A stretch of 64,000 nt of DNA from Muribaculaceae bacterium (GCA_022509185.1 JAFLTS010000005.1:43949-107948), one strand, 5' to 3'; numbered from the stretch's first letter, positions 20,632-31,833 are shown. The notes: generated from the letters alone by a model not told the origin. Made by a program: numbers and translations.

Positions 20632-22809
20632 ATGGCAGACCGTAAAGCGATCCGCGCAGCATTAAAAACCAATTTCGGATTCGACACCTTTAAAGGAAAT
20701 CAATTAGAAATCATCGAGAGCCTTCTTGATGGCAAAGATGTTTTTGTGTTGATGCCCACTGGAGGAGGAAAATCGTTATGCTATCAATTGCCGGCCCTTC
20801 TTTCAGAAGGAACGGCAATAGTGATATCCCCTTTGATCGCATTAATGAAGAATCAAGTTGACTCAATGCGCAATTACGGAGAAGATGATGGAATAGCTCA
20901 TTTTTTAAATTCCTCACTTACCAAGGCCATGGCAGAAAAGGTGAAAAATGATGTGAAATCAGGAATCACCAAATTACTCTATGTTGCTCCGGAATCATTT
21001 ACTAAGGAAGAGAATATGGCGTTTATAAAACAAATGAACATCTCTTTCTTTGCCGTGGATGAGGCACATTGTATTTCGGAGTGGGGACATGATTTCCGGC
21101 CGGAATACAGACGTATTCGCTCTATAATAAACGAGATCGGCTCGCGACCCGTGATAGCCTTGACAGCTACTGCAACCCCGAAAGTGCAGCATGATATCCA
21201 GAAAAATCTGGGTATGCTTGATGCCAGGGTTTTTAAATCTAGCTTCAACAGGCCCAATCTTTACTATGAAGTGAGGCCCAAGACTCGGGATATTGACAGA
21301 GATATTATAAAATTCATTAAAAATAACCCGGGTAAATCCGGAATTGTTTATTGTCTAAGCCGTAAGAAGGTAGAGGAGCTTACAGAAACATTGAAAATAA
21401 ATGAAATAGCCGTGCTGCCATATCATGCAGGAATGGATTCGGCTACAAGGTCAAAAAATCAGGATGCATTTTTGCATGAGGAAGTGCAGGTGATTGTTGC
21501 AACTATAGCATTCGGTATGGGTATAGATAAACCGGATGTGAGATTTGTAATACATTACGATGTGCCGAAAAGTCTGGAAGGATATTACCAGGAAACCGGA
21601 AGAGCCGGTAGAGATGGAGGCGAAGGAAAGTGTATTGCTTTTTATACCAATAAAGACTTGCAAAAACTTGAGAAACTTATGCAGACTAAAACAGCCGTGG
21701 AGCAGGAAATAGGAAGACATCTTCTGGCTGAAACTGCAGCTTATGCTGAATCAAGCTTATGCAGACGTCGTATACTTTTACATTATTTCGGTGAAAACCG
21801 TGAGGAAACGGAGTGTGGTAATTGCGACAATTGTGTTCATCCGAGAGAAACTACTGAAGCCGGAGAAGAACTAAGGGCGGCTCTTGAAGCTCGAATAAAT
21901 ATTAAAAGAAAAATCGCTCCGGAATATTTAGTGAATATATTAATTGGAAGGGCAACTGACGAAGTTAAGTCTTATGGACAAGATAAGTTGGAATCTTTTG
22001 GAGAGCTGAGCCAAAAGGATGAAAAATTTTTAACAAGCCTTATCCGTCAGGCCACCGTGGAAGGTTTTTTTGAAAAAGATATAGAAAATTATGGTTTTAT
22101 AGAAGTTTCAGAAAAAGGGCTAAAATTTCTTGAAGGGAAAGATTCTTTCAAGTTAGTTGAAGATCGCGAATTTGAAGAAACAGATTCTGAGCCTATGCCT
22201 AAAGCGGGAAGCGGTGCAGTAGATCCCATGCTTTTTTCATTGTTAAAAGATCTACGTAAAGACATAGCCAAAAAATTAAATCTGCCACCTTACGTTATAT
22301 TTCAAGAGACCTCATTAGAATGTATGTCTACCTCTTATCCCGTGACATTATCTGAATTGGCGGCAATTCCCGGGGTAGGAGAGGGAAAGGCTAAAAGATA
22401 TGGAGATGAATTTATCAGGCTGATAAGCCGTCATGTGGAAGAAAATGAGATAGAACGCCCGGAGGATATGAGGGTGAGATCTGTCGCTAATAAAAGCAAA
22501 ATTAGAGTTGATCTTATTCGTTGTGTGGATAAGAAGATAGATCTTCAAGAAGTGGCTCAAAGTAAGGGGCTTGAGTTTGAAGAACTATTAATTGAACTGG
22601 AATCTATAGTAGAAGCAGGAACAAAAATAAATATAGATTATTATTTAAACGAGCTTCTTGATCCTGAACATCAACTTGATATCATTGAAGTTCTGAAAGA
22701 ATCGGAAGAAGATGATATTGATACGGTGCTTGAAGAATTGGGAGATGATTTTTCGGAAGAAGAGGTAAGGCTTGTGAGAATAAAATTCTTATCTGAGATG
22801 GGAATTTGA
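20632..22809 (+). CDS. recQ: ATP-dependent DNA helicase RecQ
   Basis: LMPTGGGKSLCYQLPAL, DEAHCISEWGHDFRPEYR, QETGRAGRDG, zinc-binding CRRRILLHYFGE...CGNCDNC, HRDC-like C-terminus. Confidence 0.96.
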   Translation: MADRKAIRAALKTNFGFDTFKGNQLEIIESLLDGKDVFVLMPTGGGKSLCYQLPALLSEGTAIVISPLIALMKNQVDSMRNYGEDDGIAHFLNSSLTKAMAEKVKNDVKSGITKLLYVAPESFTKEENMAFIKQMNISFFAVDEAHCISEWGHDFRPEYRRIRSIINEIGSRPVIALTATATPKVQHDIQKNLGMLDARVFKSSFNRPNLYYEVRPKTRDIDRDIIKFIKNNPGKSGIVYCLSRKKVEELTETLKINEIAVLPYHAGMDSATRSKNQDAFLHEEVQVIVATIAFGMGIDKPDVRFVIHYDVPKSLEGYYQETGRAGRDGGEGKCIAFYTNKDLQKLEKLMQTKTAVEQEIGRHLLAETAAYAESSLCRRRILLHYFGENREETECGNCDNCVHPRETTEAGEELRAALEARINIKRKIAPEYLVNILIGRATDEVKSYGQDKLESFGELSQKDEKFLTSLIRQATVEGFFEKDIENYGFIEVSEKGLKFLEGKDSFKLVEDREFEETDSEPMPKAGSGAVDPMLFSLLKDLRKDIAKKLNLPPYVIFQETSLECMSTSYPVTLSELAAIPGVGEGKAKRYGDEFIRLISRHVEENEIERPEDMRVRSVANKSKIRVDLIRCVDKKIDLQEVAQSKGLEFEELLIELESIVEAGTKINIDYYLNELLDPEHQLDIIEVLKESEEDDIDTVLEELGDDFSEEEVRLVRIKFLSEMGI

Positions 22810-22828
22810 AAAATACATTTGATTGATT

Positions 22829-24301
22829 ATGTCTATAAATAAATATTCTAACAAAATGGCTCGGGTACTACTGACGTTGATTTTGGTAAACATGGTTTCT
22901 TTATTGATGGCGAAAGGAAAAAATGGCATAATAATGACCATTGATAACGAAGAAATACCTACTGAGGAATTCCTTTATCTTTATCAAAAGAACAATAATC
23001 AGCAAGAGATTCAACAGAGTCTCGATGAATATCTACAATTATTCGAAATATACAGATTAAAAGTGGCAGAAGCCAAACTTCAGGGTAAAGATACAGTTTC
23101 ATCATTTAAAAAGGAAGTCAGACAATACAAGAGAGAGCTTTTAGAACCTTATATAACAGATACAGTATTCATTAACAGCCTGGTAGATATCGCCTATAAC
23201 CGTGAAAAGGAAGAAGTGGAGTCAAGTCATATCATGCTTATTAAAACTAATGATGCATTAAAAGACAAAAAGAATTTGGAACTTCTTGACAGTATCCGAC
23301 AGGAAATAATTAATGGAGCCGATTTTATAGAATTGGCTAAGACATATTCACAAGATAAATTTTCTTCCCAAAAGGGAGGATATTTAGGATATACACCAGC
23401 CGGTACGTTTCCTTACGCTTTTGAAACAGCTGTTTATGAAACTCCTGAAGGAGAAATTTCTCCTATTATCACTTCACATGTAGGATATCACATCGTAAAG
23501 CCCGGTCATAGAAAACTGATTGAGGAATTCAATTTACCCCAGAAATCTTATGAAGATGTCAAGAAAGATCTATTAAGAAAAATCGCCTCTCCTTTTGATC
23601 CGAGATTTTTTGAAATCAGAGCTAATACGGTAAAAAATTTGCATAAAAAATATCCTGAACTAAATATTGATACAATTTCTTCTGAAGCGGCTTATAGCCT
23701 TCTGATAAATAAAGAAGAGGATTCTCAATATGCCTCAAATTCCGAATACAGGAATCTTGTTGATGAATTCTACAACGGAAGTTTACTCTACGAAATAAGC
23801 GTGGATAACATTTGGGATAAAGCAGCCAATGATACTGAGGGTTTGGAAAAATATTATAATGAAAATAAAGAAAAGTATATTTGGGATAAACCTCATGCAA
23901 AGGGTATTCTAATCCGGACATTAAATGATTCCGTTGCGGGAGTGATCAAAGAACAATTGAAGACTCTGCCGAAGGATTCAATTATACCCTATATCTCGGA
24001 GAACTTTAAGAAAAAGGCAATAGCGGAGAATTTCAATCTACCCGAAGGATCTAATGAGATAATTGATGAACTAGTGTTTGAAGGTAAAGAAAGACCTGAT
24101 TCCGGAGATAAACTGACACATTACATGGTAGCTGATGTACGTATAGTAGAATATCCGGAAGGCCTTCAGGATGTAAAAGGAGCCGTGATTAATGATTATC
24201 AAGATATTCTGGAGCAAGAATGGATAGCCAATTTACGTCAGAAACATTCTATTTCGGTTAATGAAAAAGAACTTTCGAAAGTCAGGAAGAAATCTCTGTA
24301 A
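22829..24301 (+). CDS. Peptidylprolyl isomerase (parvulin/SurA-like)
   Basis: Parvulin core SSHIMLIKTNDALKD...FIELAKTYSQDKFSSQKGGYLGYTPAGTFPYAFETAVYETPEGEISPIITSHVGYHIVKP. The track start is TTG; ATG at 22829. Confidence 0.9.
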   Translation: MSINKYSNKMARVLLTLILVNMVSLLMAKGKNGIIMTIDNEEIPTEEFLYLYQKNNNQQEIQQSLDEYLQLFEIYRLKVAEAKLQGKDTVSSFKKEVRQYKRELLEPYITDTVFINSLVDIAYNREKEEVESSHIMLIKTNDALKDKKNLELLDSIRQEIINGADFIELAKTYSQDKFSSQKGGYLGYTPAGTFPYAFETAVYETPEGEISPIITSHVGYHIVKPGHRKLIEEFNLPQKSYEDVKKDLLRKIASPFDPRFFEIRANTVKNLHKKYPELNIDTISSEAAYSLLINKEEDSQYASNSEYRNLVDEFYNGSLLYEISVDNIWDKAANDTEGLEKYYNENKEKYIWDKPHAKGILIRTLNDSVAGVIKEQLKTLPKDSIIPYISENFKKKAIAENFNLPEGSNEIIDELVFEGKERPDSGDKLTHYMVADVRIVEYPEGLQDVKGAVINDYQDILEQEWIANLRQKHSISVNEKELSKVRKKSL

Positions 24302-25166
24302 TTATTTAACTTTCCTGATATGTCTTGTTGTTGCCTTTTCTTGCGGAAAGAAAAGAGAGCATGATGAGAATATTCTTTTACGTTACGGAGACAGATATAT
24401 CACTTATGAAGAAGTGGAGGAACTGATTCCGGAAGGAGTGACAGGCAATGACAGCATAGCTTTATTTAAAGCCATTGTAGACAATTGGTTGACAAATGAA
24501 GTTTTAGCAGATTTTGCAGAAGAAAGATTATATGACACCCGTGACATAGACCGAAGAGTTAAGGAATATCGTAATAGTCTGATAGTACTTGAATACCTTA
24601 CCGGTATGAGAGAATCAAGAAAGCCTAAGGTAGATGAGGTGAGGATCAGAGAATATTATGATCAGCATAAGAAAGACCTGATATTGGAAGTTCCTCTTGT
24701 TAAAGGAATTTTTATGAAAATAAATTCCGGAACCTCCGGAAAAGAAAATATCAGGATGTTACTGGATTCTGAGGATCCGGAAAAATTAGATCGGTTGGAA
24801 AGAGAATGGCTTGATAGATCTTTAGAATACAATTATTTCAGAGATAAGTGGATAGACTGGGAGACTTTGGCCGGTCTAATTCCTTATCGTTTCGGAGATG
24901 CCGATAAATTCCTGAATGAAACGAAATATTTTGAAACCGAATACGGGGATTGTAATTATTATCTAAGGATATATGAATATCTGCCGTCAGGCTCAATTCA
25001 ACCATATGAATTTGCCAAAAGCTGGATTACGGATTTGTTAACCCAAGGAGAAATTGCAGAATATGAACGTGCTCTGGTAAATTCATTAGTAAAGAAATCG
25101 ATTGACGAAGAAAAGCTTGAGACAATCGGATATGATCCTATTAACCATATTTTATTAGAGAATTAA
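24261..25166 (+). CDS. SurA-like periplasmic lipoprotein lacking a recognizable parvulin catalytic core
   Basis: Signal/lipobox VVAFSCGKK; SurA-N-like helical segment; lies between two parvulin genes and overlaps the upstream gene by 41 nt. Confidence 0.75.
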   Translation: MKKNFRKSGRNLCNYLTFLICLVVAFSCGKKREHDENILLRYGDRYITYEEVEELIPEGVTGNDSIALFKAIVDNWLTNEVLADFAEERLYDTRDIDRRVKEYRNSLIVLEYLTGMRESRKPKVDEVRIREYYDQHKKDLILEVPLVKGIFMKINSGTSGKENIRMLLDSEDPEKLDRLEREWLDRSLEYNYFRDKWIDWETLAGLIPYRFGDADKFLNETKYFETEYGDCNYYLRIYEYLPSGSIQPYEFAKSWITDLLTQGEIAEYERALVNSLVKKSIDEEKLETIGYDPINHILLEN

Positions 25167-25178
25167 ATTCCACTGAAT

Positions 25179-26564
25179 ATGAAGCGTACAAATATATTGA
25201 GAATTAAATGTTTGTTTTTTTCGGCTGCAGTTTTGTTATTGTCATTGCCATTAATGAGCCAGAACGATAAAAATGTAGTGGATGAAGTGGCCTGGATTGT
25301 AGGTGATGAAGCAATTTTCAGGTCGGATATTGAAGAGCAATATCAACAAATGCGTACCGAAGGAATCAACATACCGGGAGATCCCTATTGTGTTATACCT
25401 GAACAATTGGCAGTGGAAAAGCTATATCTGCATCAAGCTAAAATAGATACCATTGAGGTCCCGGAATCAAGTGTGAGAAGCATGGTTGATCAAAGGATCA
25501 ATTTCTTCATAAATCAGCTGGGTTCTAAAGAGAAAGTGGAAGAATACTTTCATAAATCATTGCCTGTATTAAGAGAGAGTCTGGTAGAAATGATGCGTAA
25601 TAATTCCATTGTTTCTCAGGTTCAGAGAAACTTAACCCAAGATGTTACAGCAACCCCAAAGGAAGTAAGAAAATACTTTGATGAACTGGCAGAAGACAGT
25701 ATACCTTATGTTCCTATGGAAGTTGAAGTACAGATTATTACGTTGAATCCCAACATCCCCAGACAAGAAATAGAAGATGTAAAAGCCAGACTTAGAGAAT
25801 ATTCGGATAGGGTTAACAAAGGGGAAGCCGACTTTTCAACTCTTGCCATAATGTATAGCGAAGACGGAAGTTCAATGCAAGGAGGTGAATTAGGTTACCA
25901 AGGTAGAGCAGCCTGGGTGCCTGAATTTGCAAACGTAGCATTTAATCTCACAGATCCTAAGAAAGTTTCTCGTATTGTAGAAACTGAATATGGTTATCAT
26001 ATTCTTCAATTAATAGGGAAAAGAGGGGACCAGGTTAATGTGCGACATATTCTTCTTACCCCAAAAGTTAGTGAAAAGGACCTATCAGACGCAACTAACA
26101 GGCTTGACTCAGTAAGGAAAGAAATAGTAGCCGGTGCTTTCACATTCGAGGAAGGAGCTTCTTACATATCCCAGGATAAAGACACCCGAAACAACAAAGG
26201 TGTGATGACAAATAATAATGATTACAGCAATCTGTATAGAAGCAGTAAATTTGAAATGCAGGATCTACCTCCGGAGATAGCCCGAAAAATAGAAAAAATG
26301 AATCCCGGAGATATAAGCGAAGCCTTTATAATGAAAAACAATAATCATAAGGATGTCGCCGCGATTGTGAAACTTACAGAAAGAATACCGGGTCATAGGG
26401 CTAATCTTTCGGATGATTACAATCTAATAAAAAAGATGTATGAGAATCATAAAAAAGAAATGATTCTAAAAGAATGGCTTGAAAAGAAAATAAAGGAAAC
26501 CTATGTTAAAATAGAACCCGGTTGGCAAAGTTGTGAATTCAAATATCAGGGTTGGATAAAATAG
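25179..26564 (+). CDS. SurA-type peptidylprolyl isomerase
   Basis: SurA N-domain plus two parvulin-like segments (FSTLAIMYSEDGSSMQGGELGYQGRAAWVPEFANVAF...; VNVRHILLTPKVSEKDL). Confidence 0.92.
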   Translation: MKRTNILRIKCLFFSAAVLLLSLPLMSQNDKNVVDEVAWIVGDEAIFRSDIEEQYQQMRTEGINIPGDPYCVIPEQLAVEKLYLHQAKIDTIEVPESSVRSMVDQRINFFINQLGSKEKVEEYFHKSLPVLRESLVEMMRNNSIVSQVQRNLTQDVTATPKEVRKYFDELAEDSIPYVPMEVEVQIITLNPNIPRQEIEDVKARLREYSDRVNKGEADFSTLAIMYSEDGSSMQGGELGYQGRAAWVPEFANVAFNLTDPKKVSRIVETEYGYHILQLIGKRGDQVNVRHILLTPKVSEKDLSDATNRLDSVRKEIVAGAFTFEEGASYISQDKDTRNNKGVMTNNNDYSNLYRSSKFEMQDLPPEIARKIEKMNPGDISEAFIMKNNNHKDVAAIVKLTERIPGHRANLSDDYNLIKKMYENHKKEMILKEWLEKKIKETYVKIEPGWQSCEFKYQGWIK

Positions 26565-26573
26565 AAGGAAACG

Positions 26574-29198
26574 ATGAATCGTTTTTTTCAGCGAAAAGGG
26601 AATTTAGTTGCTTCAGCCATCACTGTTCTAATGCTGGTGTTTATGATAGACACCGGTTTACGTGCTTATGCACAAACCCAACATCAGAATGAAATAGAAA
26701 AAGATGATAATTTCCGTCGTCCTGAACCGACACGACCCATTCAACCGGAAGTGCCAGGAGTGAACCGTTATCAGGAGGATAAGGTTTTCCTTGAATATGC
26801 CGACAGTCTTTATAAAATAAACACTCGAGACACTATAGAACGCCAGATCCTGAAGGGAAATGTAAAGTTTCGTCAGGCAGGTCTTTGGATGTTTTGCGAT
26901 TCCGCCTATTATTATCCCGAAGAGAATTCTCTTGATGCTTTCAGCAATGTTAGAATGGAGCAGGGTGACACCCTTTTTGTGTATGCTGACAAATTATTCT
27001 ATAATGGAGATGAACATCTTGCAAAATTAAAAAATGGTCCTACCCGAGCAAAGGTTACTATGATAAATAAAGATGTGACTCTGACTACAGACAGTCTGGA
27101 TTACGATATGTCTATCGACTTAGGTTGGTATTCACGTTGGGGTACTATCGAAGATAATGTTAATAATCTTACTTCTCTTTATGGAGAATATTCACCCAAA
27201 ACCAAACGGGCTGAATTTTTTACGGATGTAGTATTGATTAATAAAAAAGATGGATTTACTTTATTAACCGATACCCTTTATTATAGCACGGAAACTCATA
27301 TTGCCAATATTGAAAGTAAGACAGAAATTCAGAGTGAAAATGATACCATAATAACCAACCTGGCAACTTATTATACCGATTCAGGAGATGCTGATCTTTT
27401 GTCTCGTTCACTTATTATCCACAGGGATTCAACCGGAAATATAACCACACTTGAGGGAGACAGTATCATTTATGATAACACAACCCGAATTAGCCGGGCT
27501 TACATGTATCAAGATCCATTTAAACACAGCACTCCAATGGTGATTACTGATACGGCCCAAAAAACAACGCTTATCGGAGGTTTTGGAATTTATAATGATT
27601 CTACGAAAGAGGCTTTGGCAACTATTTACCCCCTATTGATGGAATATTCTCAGGGAGATACCTTGTTTTTGAGAGCCGATACAATAAAAACTTTCCTCAT
27701 TACCGAAATGGTTGCTGAAAAAAAGAAAAAGACCAAATCGGGATTCCCTGAATTTAATGATAAACCGGTTACTATGGTTGATTCGTTAGGCCGAATTTGG
27801 ATTGACACTGCGTATTTTACTTTACCGATACCTTATATTGACACTCCATTGCTGATGCTTTTGAAAGCGGCTCCTCCTCAACCAAAACCGGAAATATCGG
27901 AAGATTCAGGTCCTGAGAAATTGTTAGCATATGAAAATTATAGTGATACTATATTTTCAGATGGAGTAGAACATTTTATAGATACAATTTCTTATTCAGA
28001 TTCGATTTACAATTTTGATTTTCTTTTCGACGACAGGTTTTTAAAACCGGAACTTAAACCATCGGAGGTTCTATCTTTATCCGGTCCGCCTATAGAAGAA
28101 CAATTTGGATTAAGAAAAGCCACAAATGTCTCTATTGATAATCCTAATGAAGCAACAAAGCCGGAAGACCATCTGACAGGCTCAGTTCAAGTTGATTCAA
28201 TACCTATGGACTTTCATGTTGTTCTGGCTTATCATAGAGGAAGGTTTTTCAAACAAGATATGCAAGGGGTGGCAGATTCTATTGTATTTGTAGAAAGAGA
28301 CTCTATGCTATATCTTTTCAGGAAACCAATTATCTGGAGTGAAGAAAGACAAGTAACAGGCAACAGGATAGATGTTCATTTTAATGATTCCACTACTGAT
28401 TGGGCTTATCTACCGGAATATGGTCTGATGTCTGAACATGTAGATGAAGACTTCTATAATCAGATATATGGGAAAGAGATAACCACCTATTTTGAAGGGC
28501 AAGGATTAAGACGGATGAGTGTATCTGGAAATGTAGAAACAATTTTCCTCCCACAGGAAGAAGATTCAACATTCAATCGTCTTGTAAATGCAGAAAGTTC
28601 CTATATGGAAGTTTATCTTGATTCTAACCGTCTTGACTGGCTAAAGATGTGGCCTGAGGTGAGTGGTACAGTAACTCCTATATTTTTGGTTAAAAGAGCT
28701 CAGATGTATCTCCAGAAATTCAAATGGTGGGGATTTTTAAGACCCCAACGTGAATGGTATGGTGACAAAATTCGATGGGCAGACAATCTTGGTGAAGTTC
28801 CTGACGAACTTGAACAATATTTTCTTGCTCCGTCTGATTTTGGCGAGCCAAAATCTTTTACGGGAACACGAGTGACCTTACCATCTTCAAGTCTTCCTAT
28901 TTGGGATAAGCCTTCACTTATTGAATGGAATGATACTTTAATTAATGGAGGTGAATTTATTGATTCATTAGAAATATCACCTGAAAAACTTTTAGATTTA
29001 GATTCAATTCCTCCCGGAATAAATTCATTAGGTGTAGAAGAAGCTGAACATGATGATACACTTGAATCAATAGAAAAAGAAGATCAGAAAATTCAAAAAG
29101 AAGATGAAGCTACCGGGGTGGAAGCAGAAGATATAGAAAAAGCTTTGGAATCCGAGTTTGGAGACGCCATATTAAAACAAGAAGAAACAGATGAGTGA
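26574..29198 (+). CDS. OstA-like / LPS-transport-type protein
   Basis: LptA/OstA-like beta repeats (ILKGNVKFRQAGLWMFCDSAYYYPEENSLDAFSNVRMEQGDTLFVYADKLFYNGD); upstream of mutL. Confidence 0.85.
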   Translation: MNRFFQRKGNLVASAITVLMLVFMIDTGLRAYAQTQHQNEIEKDDNFRRPEPTRPIQPEVPGVNRYQEDKVFLEYADSLYKINTRDTIERQILKGNVKFRQAGLWMFCDSAYYYPEENSLDAFSNVRMEQGDTLFVYADKLFYNGDEHLAKLKNGPTRAKVTMINKDVTLTTDSLDYDMSIDLGWYSRWGTIEDNVNNLTSLYGEYSPKTKRAEFFTDVVLINKKDGFTLLTDTLYYSTETHIANIESKTEIQSENDTIITNLATYYTDSGDADLLSRSLIIHRDSTGNITTLEGDSIIYDNTTRISRAYMYQDPFKHSTPMVITDTAQKTTLIGGFGIYNDSTKEALATIYPLLMEYSQGDTLFLRADTIKTFLITEMVAEKKKKTKSGFPEFNDKPVTMVDSLGRIWIDTAYFTLPIPYIDTPLLMLLKAAPPQPKPEISEDSGPEKLLAYENYSDTIFSDGVEHFIDTISYSDSIYNFDFLFDDRFLKPELKPSEVLSLSGPPIEEQFGLRKATNVSIDNPNEATKPEDHLTGSVQVDSIPMDFHVVLAYHRGRFFKQDMQGVADSIVFVERDSMLYLFRKPIIWSEERQVTGNRIDVHFNDSTTDWAYLPEYGLMSEHVDEDFYNQIYGKEITTYFEGQGLRRMSVSGNVETIFLPQEEDSTFNRLVNAESSYMEVYLDSNRLDWLKMWPEVSGTVTPIFLVKRAQMYLQKFKWWGFLRPQREWYGDKIRWADNLGEVPDELEQYFLAPSDFGEPKSFTGTRVTLPSSSLPIWDKPSLIEWNDTLINGGEFIDSLEISPEKLLDLDSIPPGINSLGVEEAEHDDTLESIEKEDQKIQKEDEATGVEAEDIEKALESEFGDAILKQEETDE

Positions 29199-31050
29199 TA
29201 TAATTCGATTACTTCCTGATTCTGTGGCCAATCAGATAGCAGCGGGAGAAGTGATACAGAGACCCTCTTCTGTAATAAAGGAACTGGTGGAAAATTCAGT
29301 AGATGCTGGTGCTTCCGAAATTAAGATCTTTATCAAAGATGCAGGGCGTACTTTAATCCAGGTAGTAGACAATGGGAAAGGAATGAGCCCCACAGATGCA
29401 AGAATGGCATTTGAACGACATGCTACATCAAAAATACGTGAAGCTGCTGATCTGTTTTCCTTACATACCATGGGTTTTAGAGGTGAAGCATTACCTTCTA
29501 TTTGTGCAATTTCTCAAATTGAGATCCGTACACGAAATGAAGGATCCCAAATTGGTACAAAACTGGAAATAAATGCAACCAGGGTAGAATCTCAAGAAAG
29601 TGTGGCGTGTGATAAGGGAACCAACATCCTTGTAAAAAATCTTTTCTTCAATGTTCCGGCTAGAAGAAAGTTCCTTAAAAGTGATAATGTGGAGCTTTCT
29701 AACATCATGCGGGAATTTGAGCGTCTGGCTCTCGTAAACAATTCAATACGAATGAGTATTGATACAGGGAATAAGGTATTAGATTTAAAACCGGGTACTT
29801 TTCACCAGCGCATAGAGGATTTATGGAAAAATTCCTTGGATCTTCATCTCATTCCTATCGAAGTGGATACTGCATTAATTAAGATTTCAGGTTATATCTC
29901 CCGACCGGAATATGCCAGAAGAAGAAATCCGTTGCAATATCTGATAGTGAACGGAAGAAATATGCGGCATCCCTATTTTCACAAGGCGATAACTGGTTGT
30001 TATGATTCATTGATAGCTCCGGATACACAGCCATGTTATTTTCTTAAATTCCAGGTAGACCCCGAGACCATCGATGTCAATATTCATCCCACAAAAAACG
30101 AAATTAAATTTGAGTACGAACAGGATATCTGGCCAATTCTACAGGCGGCAATAAAAGCTGCCTTAGGAAAGTTTGGTGCAGTTCCTTCTATAGATTTCAC
30201 GGTAGACGCAGTACCTATCGCTCCTATTAAAGGGGGGAAATTACCGGAAGAACCGGTTATAAATGTCCCGGAAGATTATAATCCTTTTAAAGGAACTGCC
30301 ATAGGAAATCCATATCAATGGAAAGGTGAAAATTATAAAAAAAATAATAATTCTAATTGGGATAAATTATACTCAGATTTCATAAAAGGGGCTCATGGTT
30401 TTGCCGAAGAAAGAAACCTTAAAGAAGTTCGACATGACAGATTACCCGAAATGTCGGAGAATTCTATGCCGGGTAATATTTGTCTTCAATTTGCAGAAAA
30501 ATATATAGTAACTACTTCTAATGATGGAATTTTAATTATTGATCAAAGAAGGGCTCATATTAAAATTCTATATGAAGAGTTTTATTCGCACCTTAAAAGC
30601 GGGATGGCCACTTCTCAAGGCATGATGTTCCCGGATAGTATAGAAATAGAACCATCCCAACATAATGCACTTGAAGATATCCTTCCAGAGTTAACAAGAG
30701 CCGGATTCCGTATTGAATATGATAGCGATAACAAATGGAACATAATTGGTATACCTTCATTTCTGAAAAATGTGGATTCGCGTGACATTGTGAAAAGAAT
30801 GGTTGAAACTGTTGATGATTCCGGTAATAATTACGGTAAAGAAGGTAAAGATTCTATCAATCTATTGCAAAAGCTATCATTAGAAATGGCGAGAGGAGCT
30901 GCGCTAAATTATAATACAAAACTTACTGACGAAGAAATGGAGAATATTGTCAGCCGTCTTTTTGCCCTTTCAGATCCAAAATACACACCGAACGGTAATA
31001 AAATCTTTCATCTTCTGGATATTTCCTTTTTGAACTCCTCATTCCGTTAA
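29191..31050 (+). CDS. mutL: DNA mismatch repair endonuclease MutL
   Basis: IRLLPDSVANQIAAGEVIQRPSSVIKELVENSVDAGA, GFRGEALPSI GHKL ATPase motifs. Confidence 0.96.
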   Translation: MSDIIRLLPDSVANQIAAGEVIQRPSSVIKELVENSVDAGASEIKIFIKDAGRTLIQVVDNGKGMSPTDARMAFERHATSKIREAADLFSLHTMGFRGEALPSICAISQIEIRTRNEGSQIGTKLEINATRVESQESVACDKGTNILVKNLFFNVPARRKFLKSDNVELSNIMREFERLALVNNSIRMSIDTGNKVLDLKPGTFHQRIEDLWKNSLDLHLIPIEVDTALIKISGYISRPEYARRRNPLQYLIVNGRNMRHPYFHKAITGCYDSLIAPDTQPCYFLKFQVDPETIDVNIHPTKNEIKFEYEQDIWPILQAAIKAALGKFGAVPSIDFTVDAVPIAPIKGGKLPEEPVINVPEDYNPFKGTAIGNPYQWKGENYKKNNNSNWDKLYSDFIKGAHGFAEERNLKEVRHDRLPEMSENSMPGNICLQFAEKYIVTTSNDGILIIDQRRAHIKILYEEFYSHLKSGMATSQGMMFPDSIEIEPSQHNALEDILPELTRAGFRIEYDSDNKWNIIGIPSFLKNVDSRDIVKRMVETVDDSGNNYGKEGKDSINLLQKLSLEMARGAALNYNTKLTDEEMENIVSRLFALSDPKYTPNGNKIFHLLDISFLNSSFR

Positions 31051-31188
31051 ACAAAGAAGGAACCTTTCATTAAATTGTTAAAATTAAAAGGAAAGAGGGC
31101 ATTTTTACTTGTCAATTCAGCACATAATAAGGGAACTCTCTATATCATCATGACGGACTATGTTAATGATGATATGTCAATTTATGCT

Positions 31189-31219
31189 TTTGTTAAGATA
31201 TGTTTTTTTCTTAAATTTG
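31189..31219 (+). promoter_or_regulatory. Putative promoter for PepSY-like lipoprotein gene
   Basis: -33 TTTG (31189-31192), -7 TAAATTTG (31212-31219), spacer 19 nt. Confidence 0.55.
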
Positions 31220-31357
31220 CCATAAGGTCTTTCCTTGTAAAAGGATATAATAAAATTAAATCTAAAAATTCAAGGGAAATAATTATATCCTGTATCACAC
31301 AAGAAAGAATAACTCATGATGATAAGGATCTTTTTACAATCATAATATAAAATTATA

Positions 31358-31831
31358 ATGATAAGGACTCATTTCTCCAAGATAAGATTATTGTTTCTCC
31401 TTTCGGGAATATTCCTTTTATGTTCCTGTTCAGATGACACAAAGGAACCTGAACACAGTATATCTTATGATGCATTACCATCTGCTGCCAAAGAATTCCT
31501 AAACAAATTTTTTTATGGTTATGAAATAATCAAAGTAGAGGAGGAGAACGATCAAAATATCATAATTTACGAGGTTGAATTACAAGATAATTATGAGATT
31601 GTTTTCAATGAGGAAGGAGAATGGCAACAGGTTGCTGCTCCAGAAAAAATGACAATTCCGGGAGGGATAGTACCAGAAAATATTCAAGCCTATCTCACTG
31701 AAAATTTTTCAGGATATGGTGTTAATGTCATCAATACCACCGGTCAGGGATATAAAGTGAAATTAGTGACAGGTCTTAATCTTTATTTCAATATGGCGGG
31801 AGAGGTTATCAATATAGAAAATGATTATTAA
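31358..31831 (+). CDS. PepSY-like domain lipoprotein
   Basis: Lipobox LLCSCSDD; two repeats of the PepSY-like pattern (YEVELQDNYEIVFNEEGEWQQV; YKVKLVTGLNLYFNMAGEV). Paralogue of 61911..62369. Confidence 0.8.
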   Translation: MIRTHFSKIRLLFLLSGIFLLCSCSDDTKEPEHSISYDALPSAAKEFLNKFFYGYEIIKVEEENDQNIIIYEVELQDNYEIVFNEEGEWQQVAAPEKMTIPGGIVPENIQAYLTENFSGYGVNVINTTGQGYKVKLVTGLNLYFNMAGEVINIENDY

Positions 31832-31833
31832 AT

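Noticed and set aside
31075-31350. 91-aa + strand ORF between mutL and the PepSY-like gene
   Set aside because: It covers a good predicted promoter (TTTG at 31189, TAAATTTG at 31212), starts at a non-ATG codon and has no recognisable domain; more likely intergenic.
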